A DNA stretch of 64,000 nucleotides from Gelatoporia subvermispora B (Eukaryota > Basidiomycota > Agaricomycetes > Polyporales > Gelatoporiaceae), in assembly GCA_000320605.2 (NCBI GenBank), contig KB445809.1:248001-312000 (forward strand). Direction: 5' to 3'. The position numbers and the translations under genes are program-made. Shown here piece by piece: positions 13,191-25,634 of the stretch. The notes beneath the pieces were generated by a model. That model saw only the letters and a program-made list of their open reading frames with translations. It made no database searches and was not told the origin of the DNA. Within the stretch, counting starts at the first letter, position 1, and each line of letters begins with the position of its first letter.

Positions 13191-14720
13191 ATGAGCGTCG
13201 AGAAGCTCCAGCCGTTCCCCTCGCAGTTCGTTCTGCAAGACCTCACCGCCATCACGGCACCCGTGTTCGAGTTCAAGCTCAACCCGAACGAAGAAAAGGC
13301 CTGGGACAGGACAAGCGCGTGGTTTGACAAGTACGTCGATCCCTTGCCCCCCTTTGCAAATACCGCTAACAGTACGCCTAGCCACAACGTCTATCATGGC
13401 AAGAAGAAGGCGGGCTTCCTTTCGCATCGCTTCGACTCGTATGCGGGCATGAGCTTCCCCGATGCGGACGTCGACCACTTGGACAACTGCATCGCATTCT
13501 TCCTCTGGGCCTTCTCGGTTGGTCTTCTGTGTCTTCTTTGCGTCACGAAATTGACTGTCGCTTCAGTTCGATGACCTCTCAGACGAGGGTGCTCTGCAAT
13601 CTTCTCCGGAAGGTGTGAAGCGTGGGGTAGACATCTCTCTGGGCGTTCTGCACAACCCGGATGCACCGCCACCCAAGTTCCCTTACGCGGCTATGCTACA
13701 CGAGTACGTCCAAGTGTACCTGCATCTGGATCTGACACGAGCTTAATTCTCTACGCAGCATTTGGCGGCGGTTCCGAGCTACCGCGAGTCCCGGAGCGTG
13801 CAACCGCTTCAAGCGGGCGGTGGAGAGCTGGATGTGGTCGCAGGTTGAGCAGTCTGCCAACCGCGCTACCGACGAAATTCCCTCGGTCGAGGACTTCATC
13901 ATCCTGCGCCGCCGAACAATTGGAGGTCCCATCGTGGAAGGTTCGTCACATGCCTAGCTTGTCTTCTACATGTCCTGATTTGGCTCGGTAGCGATGATTG
14001 AGTACTCCCTCGATCTCCAGATCCCCGAATTTGTCTGGGATCACCCCGTGCTGGAGGGACTTTCCAAGGCCGCCATCGACATCATGACCTGGCCCAATGA
14101 CCTCTGCTCATTCAACGTATGGTTTCTCCTCCGTTCGTCATGACCCATTTACTGACAGTTCCATTACAGAAAGAGCAATCCGACGGTGACTTCCAGAACC
14201 TCGTCTTCTGCATCATGTTGGAGCGTGACTGCGACCTGCAGACTGCCGTCGAAATTCTCACGGATATGCTTGCGCAGCGCGTTGCAGACTACGCAGACCT
14301 AAAGAAGCAGCTGCCGTCCTTCGGCCCCGAGGTCGACCTGGAACTTGCTCGTTACTTCAAGGCGCTCGAGCAGTACGTCCAGGGCACTGTTGTCTGGTAC
14401 TACTACAGCCCCAGTACGTGTTGTATCACTGGGTACTTGCACTCTTACTCATGTCTATCATTTCCTCAGGATACTTCCGCGGTCAGGACGTCTCAAACAA
14501 GAAGGATCTTCTCGTCCCCGTATATGAGCGCACCGTTGAGCCCGCCGTCGCTCAACCACCAGCTCCCAGCAAGTCCCTCTTCAACTTCCCCTTGCTGTCG
14601 TCAATCAAGCACCTCTACGTGGTCCCCGCTGTCGCGTGCCTGCTCTGTCTTGCGCCGCTTGTATTCTCCTCCGATGTCACGCAGCAGATTCGACAGATCA
14701 CTGCCGTTTTCTCCGCGTAG
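13191..14720 (+). CDS. Sesquiterpene synthase (class I terpene cyclase) with C-terminal hydrophobic tail
   Basis: Ionises farnesyl diphosphate and cyclises it, with Mg2+ held by two motifs. Seven exons: 13191-13330, 13382-13517, 13567-13703, 13759-13940, 13992-14116, 14170-14413, 14470-14720. Phases agree throughout and give 404 residues. The aspartate-rich motif is DDLSD at residues 94-98 in the context AFSFDDLSDEG. The NSE triad is N234, S238 and E242 in NDLCSFNKEQSDGD. R322-Y323 in SPRYFRG fits the conserved RY pair that contacts diphosphate. All catalytic residues are present. Typical fungal enzymes of this family end about 60-70 residues earlier. Here a tail follows with a hydrophobic stretch at roughly 371-389 (YVVPAVACLLCLAPLVFSS), suggesting a membrane anchor. 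The product cannot be inferred from sequence. Confidence 0.9.
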
Positions 14721-15418
14721 TCGTTGCTGGCGGTACTCTCGTGACGTATAGATGAACTGCGTATGCTCTCTTGCTCTACTGTGTTTATCTCTTAATCTGT
14801 ACGCTTGTATAATCTCGACTTACCATCGTCCCTCTCCACGACTCCATGAACTGCCACGACTGCTAGTAGGGTCTCGGTATAGAGATATACTTGGTAGACC
14901 TACGACCTGTAGCACTTACGCTCGATGTAGATCGTCGAGCCTTTATGACTATTTATGACAACGACAACAAAACACGATATGCAGAATCTCATAGTGTGGG
15001 TGTGGTCAGACGAAGATCCAGGCGCCTCTCGCAATCCGGTGGTGTTCTTGAAAAGATATTCCAGAGATTGAATCAGAAATACTTCAGTAGCGTGATCAGT
15101 CTCATTTATTGTCCTACGATTGAGAACTTGAGACAGTCGAGGTGCTGCAGTCAGCTGTGGAGGGTCCTGGCGGCTGCGGCTGTCGCCGCTGTCCAGCAGA
15201 GGCTCCGATACTCCTTGACGTCGTTCATGTTCACAGCACTCACTTCCCTTCCACCGTCTCGCAAGGCCCTAAACCCACTACCTCTGAAATCTTTCTTGTA
15301 TTCCTGATAACATTCCTCAGTCGAAATTGCCTCTATTTGAGCATCGAATCACACCGCCGAGACCCGGTCAACACCACAGCCAGCAGTGCTCTCCTCCTTA
15401 TCCCGTCGTCGATTCAGC
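14721..15418. other. Intergenic between terpene synthase and phosphatase
   Basis: About 700 bp holding the synthase 3' end and the phosphatase promoter. Reading frames here are short and I recognise nothing. Confidence 0.4.
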
Positions 15419-16718
15419 ATGCCTACCTTTGACCCCGACAAGTGGATTGAACAGCTCAGGGAATGTCAGCACCTTTCTGAGCCCGACATGAAGGTCTTGT
15501 GCGAGCGAGTACGCTCGATCCTGATGGAAGAGTCCAACATTCAACCCGTCTCAAGTCCAGTGACAATATGTGGAGATATACATGGACAGTTCTGGGATTT
15601 GTTGGAGCTGCTACGGAAAGGAGGGCAGGTCCCAGAAACGAGCTACATATTTATGGCACGTATGTGTCCACCCATTGGAGGTGGGAGGACTGCTCAACGG
15701 TGGATAGGGTGACTTCGTGGACCGAGGCCACTACAGTCTCGAGACGGTTTCGCTGCTCCTAGTACTGAAGGCAAAGTGCGTACAACATCTTCATTAGTTT
15801 GGACATAGGCTCCTAACAAATCATCTCAGGTACCCAGATAGGGTGACGCTGTTACGGGGGAACCATGAGAGCAGGCAGATTACGCAGGTATATGGCTTCT
15901 ATGGTGAGTAAACAACACTGTTGCATCATGCCACCTAAGCACCATGTCACCTACGTACTGCAGATGAGTGTCAACAGAAGTATGGTAGTGCACTCGTCTG
16001 GAAAGCGTGTTGTAGTGTTTTCGACTTCCTAAATCTCGCTGCAGTACGTGTAACGACTACCACTACCTGCTTGATACCCACTAGCTCTTCACAGATTATA
16101 GATGGCGAGACGCTATGCGTTCATGGCGGGCTCTCTCCGGATATACGAACATTAGACCAGATTCGAGTGCTATCTCGTGCCCAGGAGATTCCCCACGAAG
16201 GCGCCTTCTGCGGTGAGCACCAGACTCTCATCATTAGAGACGCCAGCTAACGCCTTAGTAGACTTGATGTGGTCAGACCCAGACGACGTGGACAATTGGG
16301 CGGTCAGCCCACGAGGTGCAGGTTGGCTCTTCGGAGGGAGTGTTACACAGGAGGTGCGTGATGCTCTCTTGCGCAGCAAGTTCATAGATCCTCACATTGT
16401 TTAGTTCAATCATGTGAACGCACTTCAGCTTATTGCTCGTGCACATCAGCTGGTACAAGAAGGTTACAAGTACATGTTTGACGAACAGTTGGTCACCGTC
16501 TGGTCGGCACCCAACTATTGCTATCGTTGTGGGAACATGGCTTCCATCCTGACCATCAAGGAAGATGGGAGCAGGGACTTTACGGTGTATGAGGCAGCGG
16601 AGGAAAATGAGCGAGATAAGGGTATGCAGAAGTCCCGAAAGACGGCAAGTCATTCTCTCCTGTTGTTGCCGACTAATGCTGACTCCCTATCTAGGGTAAT
16701 ATGCCATATTTTGTGTAG
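15419..16718 (+). CDS. PP2A-family serine/threonine phosphatase catalytic subunit (PPG1/PP4/PP6-like)
   Basis: Metal-dependent protein phosphatase. Eight exons: 15419-15655, 15708-15775, 15830-15903, 15964-16043, 16095-16212, 16262-16353, 16405-16644, 16695-16718. They give 310 residues, the usual size of this family. Visible signatures are GDIHGQF (metal-binding GDxHG), [10 protein letters not shown] (GDxVDRG), [12 protein letters not shown] (GNHE), the histidine in [17 protein letters not shown], and [12 protein letters not shown]. The protein ends in PYFV, close to the methylatable YFL end of PP2A. The N-terminal MEESNIQPV stretch is typical of the PPG1/PP4/PP6 branch, but I cannot choose between them. 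Introns 1 and 7 work only with GC donors (GCACGT and GCAAGT), since GT alternatives nearby break the frame. Confidence 0.88.
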
Positions 16719-17632
16719 TATCGACTACGTGAATTGCATCAACATTGTACTCATGCCAGGCTGTTGTGCTCTGGGTTACCTACCGACAATGTCGCCCATG
16801 TTCGTACAACCAAGGAGTTCGAAAGCGGGGCCACATCTCGTAGCCGCATCTCCGTTTAGTCTCGCTCGTATTGGCATCCTCAGAACTCCGTACTGAGCTC
16901 ACATCGCTTTCTTTTACCAATGGTTCTAGTCTAACATGATTCCGCGGAGTTGCGTGCGACGGCCTGCACTCGACACTTGGTACCTCCGCCGTAGACAAAT
17001 ACACCGCTGAGTGATAGATTACTCTCACTTACCGACGAGTACCGCTCACGCTTGCATCCATCAGACCAAGGCGTTCGTATGCGTCGGACCGGTCACGTAT
17101 CGTTGCTGAGTTCTGCCCGCCCGCCGCCATTCTTCGCTGTCAGTGCCTTGACACCATCAAATAAACCTGCAGATCACTGAGTTCCATGATTCGGTGGCGC
17201 GCCCGATGCTAACTCGATACTAGTACAATCTTGATTGGAATCGGGCATTGTAACCACCGAGGATGGCTACACACATGCGTGCCTCGGCTCGCCTGTGCCG
17301 CCCGTTCCCCGGCACAGGGCGTGGTGTTTCGTAACTCCCACTCGGACATTGCGCCGAGTGCAATCTAGCGGGCTCGCTCCGCCGACGCGAAGCTTGCGAG
17401 CGTGGGACGTTCTCCGATTACTTTTACGTGTACGTGGTTTACTTGTGATTTGACGGGTGCCGCACAGATGACATGAGTCAGGCACGATGACGCATTGACT
17501 TGGCTTGTCTGACATTTCAGTCGAGAACAGGCATGTGTGCAATTGCGGGAGTGAGACGTGGTACACAGGACGAAAAGCTAATACAGAGAGGTCATAGATA
17601 GAAAGATGTGAGCATGACTTCCGGTCATTCGC
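16719..17632. other. Intergenic, convergent genes
   Basis: About 900 bp between the phosphatase 3' end (+) and the amine oxidase 3' end (-). Only short frames; nothing recognised. Confidence 0.4.
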
Positions 17633-19603
17633 TCACTTGGTATCATAAGGACCGGCATTTCTGACTGCGTCAACGTGCTCCAATCCTAGACAACCTCCGC
17701 CCTTGATACATCCTGTCAACGCGAGGCCGATACTCTGTCCTTCAAAATACGCGCCATGCAAGAAACCTGTGTTATCCACAAGACCATCAGTCATCAGCGA
17801 AGCGATTCTCAAATGGCTCGTCACTGACCAAAGTGTTTCTTGCTCGTGGCTTCGCCTGCAAACCACAGCCGTTCGTTGACGTCCGCCCGCAAGTTCGCTT
17901 GGTGCTCGCTGAGGAATGACGCAGGCCAGTTCGAATACGACCCGCGGAAGAGCGGATCGCTGTGCCAACGCTGGAAGTAGAAGTCCGTCGGCTCCGGGAT
18001 CAACTTGTCAGGGAACATGGTCTGGAGCACTTCGAGCACTTCGGACTTCACGTATTCGACTGGGAGGGACTCAATCCGGCGCGAGAAGTCACCCTGTGCA
18101 AGGTCAGACAGGAACACGAGGATATACGATACGTACAGTGACCGTGACGAAGAGGATCCCTGAACCGGGAAGGAAGTCCTTGTGATCGAGACTCTGCCAG
18201 ACCGGATAACGACCTCGTTCGTAGTCGGCATAGAGCGCCATCTGGACTCGAGGTCAGGGCTTGACAGAACCGGAATTGATATGCAATCCTCACCTCCGTG
18301 TCAAACCAGAACTTCTTCGAAAATTGCATGAAGATCTTCGTGAATGTCCCCTAATGTATCGTCAGTTCCCTGCCGAACTTATGCACACGAGAAGCTGACC
18401 ATCGACATGCTCTGTATTGCTTCCTGCTTCCAGGCTGGCAAAGGAGGCTGGAACTTCACGTCGTCATGCTGCAACACTCCCAGACTGAAGGTACACAAGG
18501 CATAGTCCGCGCCAAGTTTCGTCCCGTCGGTGAGAGTGACTTGTACTCCTCGCTTGGAATGTGCTATAGTTGCGACGGTTGAGTTCAATCGCAGCTGATG
18601 TGGCTCAAGAAATGAATCAGCCTCGGCCCGCAAAGTTGTACTGAATCCGCGCGGGTCAATGGATAGTAGGTTATCGTCAGAGAATCCTCCAGCAGCTGCC
18701 TCAAACGTATAGTTGTGCGCCTGTGGGATGAATACCGTACACGACGGCATGAGTTAGATTAAACAGCAAAAGGGGAGTAATCGGCTTCTCCGTGCTAGAC
18801 CGCGAGGTCGCTTGGCAGAGAAGCCGAATGCAATGCGGAAATGCACCCAGGATGAAGCAAGCCAGGAGGTCTCGTCCGGCGTCGCGCCAAATTCCCAATC
18901 AAATTGGAAGTACTCCGCAGCCAGCTCGTGGCGCGAGTGGGGTTTAACGCCAAGTAGTGAGTAGCCGCTTCGTGCAGTCATGTCCACCAGCCTTCTAGGT
19001 ACTCGGCCACCTTTACTTGACGTCGTTATCATGACCAAGGACTTCTATTCAGGGACGAACCTGCAGAAGCGATAAGCTTCTGGTAATTCCTAACTGAATC
19101 CTCCAAGACGTCGAGGAAATCGTAGGCGCCAGTGTCATCGTACGTTGCTAATACCACGGTCAGGTGCGCTTCTGTGAACGGCGCTCAATGGAGAACATAC
19201 TGATGCTCTCAAAGAAGTCACTCGGGTGCATAGTGAGATTATGCTTCTTGGCAAGAGCCCAGATAGGATTTCGAGTACCATTACCAATCTGCGTGCCCTG
19301 CACCCAATTAGCACCGACTTCGACGGTGTACTGGTTGCCTTGCATGCCGAAGGTATGGCTCTTCATCCGACCTCCAAGCTCTGTCTGTGCCTCGACGATG
19401 ATGAAGTCAGAGATACCCTGCTCATACAGGGTACGAGCAGCGATCACGCCCGCAACACCACCGCCAAGGATGAGGACTCTGGCGTCCTTCCTTGGAGTGG
19501 ATGCAGACAAGACCGTCTGCTCAGAAGGCTTTACGGGGAGGCCCCGACCGGAGATACACAGTCCGAGAAGAACGAATGGTAAGGTGATGCGTGCAAAATG
19601 CAT
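17633..19603 (-). CDS. Secreted flavin-containing amine (polyamine) oxidase
   Basis: FAD-dependent oxidase of the amine/polyamine oxidase family. The first exon (19201-19603) starts with a signal peptide (MHFARITLPFVLLGLCISG). It continues with the dinucleotide-binding motif VLILGGGVAGVIAARTL, the flavin-contact loop ELGGRMKSHTF and EVGANWVQGTQ. Later exons carry TYDDTGAYDFLDVLEDSV, WEFGATPDETSW, FSLGVLQHDDVKFQPPLP, FMQFSKKFWFD, TVTGDFSRRIESLP, PLFRGSYSNWP, and the C-terminal flavin signature RLWFAGEATSKKHFG followed by FLHGAYFEGQSIG. It stops at the complement of 17633-17635. I found no break. Export suggests an extracellular hydrogen-peroxide-producing amine oxidase, which fits a wood-decay fungus, but the substrate is not shown by sequence. 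Confidence 0.87.
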
Positions 19604-21207
19604 CGTATGCAGAGGAGTGGAGGGGGGAAACCCGGGGAGTGCAGTCCTATGATGCAGCCGGCTAGCAACCTAAAGTACGCCTTTCGGCCAGACGATAAGG
19701 GGGAGCACGAGGCCGTCTATCATATGAGATAGACGCTTCTGAGAGGCTGCAAGACATAGAAGACCAAGAGTTTCCAATATTGTGCGGAGTACTCGCTCAT
19801 TCCCCCCCGACGGCACTCGGAGGCGAACATGCAGCGTCCACCGGGTCATGACGCTCAGTCAGGATGACTTCCGTTCAGCAGCCTCGAGTTACAGCAGCAT
19901 AGCACATTAAGGTCAGCTCGCCATGCAGAGCAGATCATAGAGAAGCCTGAGAAGAGCGACGATGATGATGTGAACAGAATGCAGAGAACGTCCCGACATG
20001 AGATATTGAACGCCGATGTGATCCTTGCCGTAATTTAGAATTGCCATCTTGGTCACACGAGCGCGGGTGAGGAAGATAAGGCCGTCGGATCTTGTAGAAC
20101 ACAGCGCGTTCAAGGACCTGCCACTAGCACGGAGACGAGGCATAACGCTCGAGACCTGGTCGCAGATGCAAGACAGACGAAACAAGTCAAGGCGCGCGTC
20201 CAGACCCGGAGCCGTAGTGCCAGTGGCTGTTGTCAGGGTCAAACAGGACACGATCACCTCCGAGATTAAGACGATATTGCAGGCGCATTACTTGCATACC
20301 TCCCGTAGCCAGCTGTCCCAGTGCGACCGAATGCACAGGAGGGTGTAGAGCCTCAGACAATCCAGAAGGTGCTGCATCAATCATCGTGATGCCATCTGCG
20401 CAACAGTGAGTCCTCAATGGATTGCCCTTCTGCGAGCTGACGTCCCACAGCTTCAAGCTTCAACGTGCCGGAGGAAGTCCAGATCCAGAACATCGACGAG
20501 AACGTGTATGGCTTTCGACGATCTATAACATCAACTTCGTACCTGATGATTGCGTATGCCTGCGGCGGGTGTCTCCGAGATCTTCAATTTGGTAGATCAC
20601 GCTCGCAGCAGAAATCAATGGCGCGTCCCGACTATGTTCCCATACAAAATATGACGGCCTGAAAAGGATGATGCAGCGACAACAGTGGATGAGGCAGCCT
20701 CGCGCGGTCGTCATGGTCGATGGTCAACACTGCGAGGCATGCGGCGCGGTGACCTGCACCGCTCGTCAAAACTTGTCTATCTTGCGTCATTTCTGCCATT
20801 GGGCTTTATTACACACGTTGGCAAGTCCATATCAGCGAGGAAACGCTGGAACTGACTTCCCGGGGACGGCGTATGGGTTAGTCTTGTCATGTCGTACACG
20901 GACGTCATGAGCTGAAGGATCCTGGTTGCGTGGCATGTCCACCAGCGCTCCAGCTAATGGGTGAGTCGTCGAGCGATTGGGCAACCAAGATAAGAGACTG
21001 AGTGGCGCGTTACTGAGATATCATTTGGTGAGCGACTAGATTCTAGATTGAGTGATTGGTAGCTGATAAACGATTACAGCAGGATTGTACAAAGGCGGAT
21101 GCCAGCGAACGAGGATAGACACGTCCGTAATGCATACATAAATATGACTTCTGCTCCTTCTATACCGTGAGTATTCCCATCCATGAAAACCGTACCGAGC
21201 ACGTCGC
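19604..21207. other. Intergenic, no recognised gene
   Basis: About 1.6 kb. It holds the promoter of the amine oxidase at its left end and the 3' end of the minus-strand gene at its right end. The minus-strand frame 20187-20456 (LGQLATGGMQVMRLQYRLN) looks somewhat protein-like, but I could not identify or extend it. Confidence 0.35.
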
Positions 21208-22462
21208 TCATGTAGCTGAGCTTGCACTGAATAGCCTTCGCAGCTTTCCTTTCTCGACCTTGTCCGGTTCCTGTTGTTGCGCTTCCTTCACTTCCTCTGC
21301 TTTCTCTTGCAGCGCAAGTCCGAGTCCAACCGCAGCAGTGCCGAGCATATGCACGGCAGCGCCTGCGCCGACAACGTGAAGCGCGGGAAGGGACCCGACG
21401 GTGATCAGCACCGCAGAGAGGACAGACATTGTAGTCGAGTATTGCGTGGTGAGTGTGGTGAGAATATCTGTAACCCCAAGCAGCCAGACCGGGACCTGTG
21501 CGATAATGGTCGCCGGGTCGATGGGGACACCTGGGGTAATGGGAACAAGAGGGAAAGCCGGGGTGGTAGGGACGACGGCAGGAGTGGGGGCGGTCTCAGT
21601 CGCGGAAGGGGAGGTAGATGCGCGCTGGAAGGGAGAAATGATGGACGTCCCGACGCGTGAAAAGGCGGAGCCTGAGCCTGTCGGGGCGGCCGGGGCTGTG
21701 GCAGAGCGTGTCAGCTTTGGAGGCGGCGGTTTTGCGGATTTCCCGTCAGCCGACTTGGAGGGTACTTTCGCCTTCTCCTTGCCCTTGTCTGCGCTCTTGG
21801 ACGGCTCGCGAGCGTGCTTCGGCTTGTCCTTCTCTTTCGCAGCGTCCTTGCCCTTCTCTTTCGCCTTGTCCTTCGCCGTCTCAGCGGCCTTCGCTTCTTT
21901 CTTATCCTTGGCTTCCTTCTCCTTCTTGTCCTTCGCCTCCTGCCTCTCCTTACTGGTCTGATCGTCGACACGACCGACGAGCCACCAGCCGGAAGGGCCC
22001 CGACGCGCCTTCACCGCTTGCGTCTTCTTCGCATCAATGTTCCCTGTGAAGAGCAGAAAGCTTATCAACATCACATCGCGTATCTGGGGCCCCGACCGGT
22101 CACTCGGCCTGACTCGGCAGGGGCCACCGTCTGGCGCACTCACAACCAATCTTCGAGACGGCCTGCGTGAATCCCTGCCATTCCCACTTCCACTTGTCGC
22201 CGCAGACGCAGCGCATGATCTTCTCGACCTCCTCGACACGCTCGCGCGCCTCTACACTCATGAAGTGCCGTGCGACGCCGGGCCAGAGCGCCTGCGGGAC
22301 CTTGTGCGCCTCGCACTGTTTCTGCACGAGCGCGAGCCACTTGTCCGCCTTGCCATCTTTCTTAGGGTTTCCGATGAACGTCGGCGGCGCGTCGCCTTCC
22401 GGCCAGATGGCGACGGTGCGCGCGACCACGGTGGCGGGATCGGATTTGAAAAGCGAGAGCAT
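21208..22462 (-). CDS. Uncharacterised protein, Gag-like N-terminal domain plus hydrophobic C-terminal hairpin (paralogue A)
   Basis: Two exons (complement of 22144-22462 and 21208-22043) give 384 residues in consistent phase. Residues about 15-115 form a domain shared with the gene at 28326-29421. Conserved points are WP, PPTFIGNPKKD, KWLALVQKQC, a tryptophan before VARHFM, ARERVEEVEKIM, WKWEWQGF, and GWNIDAKKT with SGWWLVGR. Next is a lysine/alanine/aspartate-rich low-complexity linker, then a serine/proline/threonine-rich stretch. The C-terminus is hydrophobic: TMSVLSAVLITVGSLPAL, then HMLGTAAVGLGLAL, then a charged tail. The order FxG...WL...C...W..VA...M..AR...W..F resembles retroelement Gag capsid domains. 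That is only a visual resemblance. The gene is transcribed away from the F-box gene at 23992. Function unknown. Confidence 0.75.
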
Positions 22463-23991
22463 CCAGGGGCGATGGGAGATTGAGATGTTATGAGTTCTGT
22501 GGGCGGATCGCCGTCGTGCAGCTAGCTCGCATAAATAGTCCGCGGTTTCTGTTTCTCCCTTTGTTTGTGGCCCGGCGTGGCGTGGCGAGGGCGTGTTGTC
22601 GCGTAGTCACGGTGGCCCGTCTCTCATATTCACCGGTTTTGTCCACGGGACGGAGGAGTCCTAAAGTGTGCTTCTTCACCGACTGTGTCCAGGCCAATGT
22701 ACCTCATGAAATGCTGTGCGTCTTGCCGGCTTGTCTGCGATGCGAGCCTGTAATATCCCCAGTAGCAGAAGTGTGATTTTTTGCCTCAGTGTATGATGCA
22801 GCCCGCTGAAAGCTTGTAGTCTTGGGTTGACAGTACGATGGCCGCACTCATACAATAGTTGAATGGAAGCCAGGACTGAGATATGGAGACAATTACTAGT
22901 ACTTTGATTGAACGCCTGTGTCCTGCGCTGACACTCTCAGCTATCGGGAGGCTCAAAGGATCATATCTGTGTGCCATCGGGAATATGACTGTCGGTACGA
23001 CTTGATGCGTAGTCTGCGATTCGTGGAATCGCATCACGATAAGAAAAAATACCATTATAACCCTGGTGGCACTTTATACAAAACGGCCGACCCGGGGCTT
23101 ACTCCATATGATGGCTATCTCCCACTCTTAATCGTCCCTCAAACGGTCGAGCGTTGACTTCCTCGAGGGGGGCGATCACTTAGAACAGCAGGCCCAGAAG
23201 CATCAGAAAGCTGTCGAGCGTGCTGATTTGCTATCTTGGACCCCAAATCTTTTCCAAATCTCCAACCTATAAATTCGTTTGAGTTACAAACATTACGAAA
23301 GTTTATCGAAAAGTACATATGAGAATTTGCTGATGCTATGCTTTCACCCGGAAATAATATTTTATCTACCCAACACTGCAGCTACAAATCGAAGATTGTT
23401 CTGTTCATAGCTTCTTTCGCAAAATTGACATGGGGCCTCACGTAGTCACTTGAGATCCTGAAAAATAATGTGGACTGCGGTCTCGTCTCGTCTGACTCTA
23501 GAGAAGTTAACCCATCGGACATTGTGATCTCTATGCAAATGGGTGTTTGATTCCGGAGGCAATCCGTAATGCGCCGAGATACTCTTTGCCAACAATGCAC
23601 AGGCAGGGAGCAACTCACTGACAGAGTTATCACTCTTGGCACACGTGGTCCTCTTATACAGAGTCGCTTTGCATGCGTAAAAGTCCACAGGGGAGAAATG
23701 GCTGTGGAAGGTTTGAGCAGCGGCGAGAAGTATCGTTGACGTAATTTAGGGCGTCAACAAGTATACTAGTTGGCGGCTTGACGGTGTTTTCTTCCCTACG
23801 ATACGATTGGCAGTGCTTCGACGGTCCGCATCGACAACAGGGCAAATTACTCTGTTCAGGATTACAGTCGTACGTAAGATTTTCTGCATACGAAGTATGA
23901 CGCTCAAGCTTATTTTAGTGAGGAGGCAGCGGTCGTTAGTTTCAACGTGGTGTTGGAGCTGTGACGTGGCCGGAGGCTGAGTTCCAGTGCA
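22463..23991. other. Divergent intergenic region
   Basis: About 1.5 kb between the starts of paralogue A (-) and the F-box gene (+), so it should contain both promoters. Only short frames. I see no clear TATA box or other element. Confidence 0.35.
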
Positions 23992-25634
23992 ATGCATCGC
24001 TGCTTGCAGATCGCCGAGGTTCTTGATATCATTCTACACATTCTGGGAGGCGACCCATCCCATTACGGCCGCACGCTCTACCCTTCTGCTCTAGCTGCGC
24101 TTGCGCGAACATGTCATGCTCTCAGCGAACCTGCCCTGGATGTCTTGTGGGAAAAACAAAACACTCTCATGAGGGTAATTCTATGTCTGCCTACAGATTG
24201 TTGGATATTCGTGGATGAACATGATGGAAATTGTGGGATGATCCAGGTCCTGGTACGTGCTAGTTCCGGTCAATGCGGGTGTCGGAACTCACAACCTGGC
24301 ACAGTACTTTACAAGGGTAAACGCCTAACGACTGGGTCCGTTTTGCCCACTATGCGCGGAAAGCGAAGATCTTGAGACTTGGCATGGATGACGACGCTGG
24401 ATGTCGCGAGTATCCCTCACGTAATGCACTTTACATCCTCGAAGAGTACCGATTGTCGGGAGCACTCTTTCCGTACTTGCGCGAACTACGCTTCTACGCA
24501 GATGATCTCAGATACTGGAAGGTCCCGAATATGTTCTTGACCGCTACACTCAAGACATTGGGGTTCACGATCGAGGAATACGCTGATCTAACATGGAAGA
24601 AAGTGACTTCGTTCCTGGCCGATGTCACCCGCATTGCACCAAATCTAGGTACCCTTACAATGGGCATCTGCCAGGCCAACCAAGATCCGCCACCTTCGCT
24701 CTCCTTCATTCTGGCTAATTTTCACCAACTCAAGAAACTCTCTATCGATATGCTCGACCAAGATTTCTTGATCAGCGCCATGCGAACATGGTCCTCATCA
24801 CTGCCTTACCTTACTGGCCTTCATATTAACTCCCGAGACGAGCATCCTCCCCCTACGGATTTCGGTTTTACATCAGGAATCGTATCATCCTCTCAATTCA
24901 AGAGCCTTAAGAACCTCTGCATCAATTTTAAGCATCTTTCGTCAGCATGTGCTACATTGCAACTCCTCGATCAAGCCCCACTAGCGGAGCTCATCGTTTG
25001 TATGACCGACTATGGTGAAAATGTCGGTAGAACCCTCAATATCCAGCACCTACTGAATACTATAGCCGCGCACTGCTCTCACGCGGCTCTCAAAACGCTG
25101 AGACTGTTGCAAGGAGTCGATGCGAATGAGCCGGACTACCTTCAATTCTACCATATTCAACCCCTCCTCGTTTATCGGAACTTGGAGGATATCATGTTGG
25201 ACTTCGATTCCAATCTCCGAATCAATGACGAGCAGCTCAAACAAATGGCGATTGCCTGGCCACACTTGTCGTATCTATCTATCCCTTTCCGTCTCGATGA
25301 GCGGCCACGTATCTTCAAATCCGACCTTACTCTAGCATCCCTTGAGATACTCACGACAACTTGCCTTCGACTCCGCTCCCTATTAATCAATATCGACACC
25401 AGCCACGCCACACGGCCGAAGGAGGGAAGCGGAACGGGAAGTTTACGCGAGCTTGATGTTGACTGGTCGCCTGTCTCTGAATCGGCAGCAGTAGCGGCAT
25501 TTCTTACAAGTGTCTTTCCGCAGCCGATTGAAGTCTCATCGCACGAGAGTTCTCCGTTTCGAGACGAGTGGAGAGAGGTATCGTATGTGGTCAAAACCCG
25601 CCAATCCCGACGCGCCAATGCTACTCGTACTTAG
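23992..25634 (+). pseudogene. F-box/LRR-type protein with a frameshift
   Basis: ATG at 23992 gives CLQIAEVLDIILHILGG and LAALARTCHALSEPALDVLW, a standard Agaricomycete F-box N-terminus. After the F-box a probable intron runs from about 24255 to 24303. The expected continuation before NDWVRFAHYARKAKIL is not in phase: the frame reading YFTRV hits a stop, and the frame carrying NDWVRF is blocked upstream by TAA at 24318-24320. No AG acceptor in between can bridge them, so one base is extra near 24313-24322. From there a long open frame continues to TAA at 25634 with leucine-rich segments such as LFPYLRELRF and FHQLKKLSIDML. The protein would be an ubiquitin-ligase substrate adaptor if functional. 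Confidence 0.7.

Noticed and set aside
20187..20456. Minus-strand frame with LGQLATGGMQVM
   Set aside because: Looked protein-like, but no adjoining exon, start or recognisable family could be found.
21711..21971. Arg/Lys-rich minus-strand frame resembling a basic nuclear protein
   Set aside because: It is the shadow of the Lys-rich linker of paralogue A in another frame.
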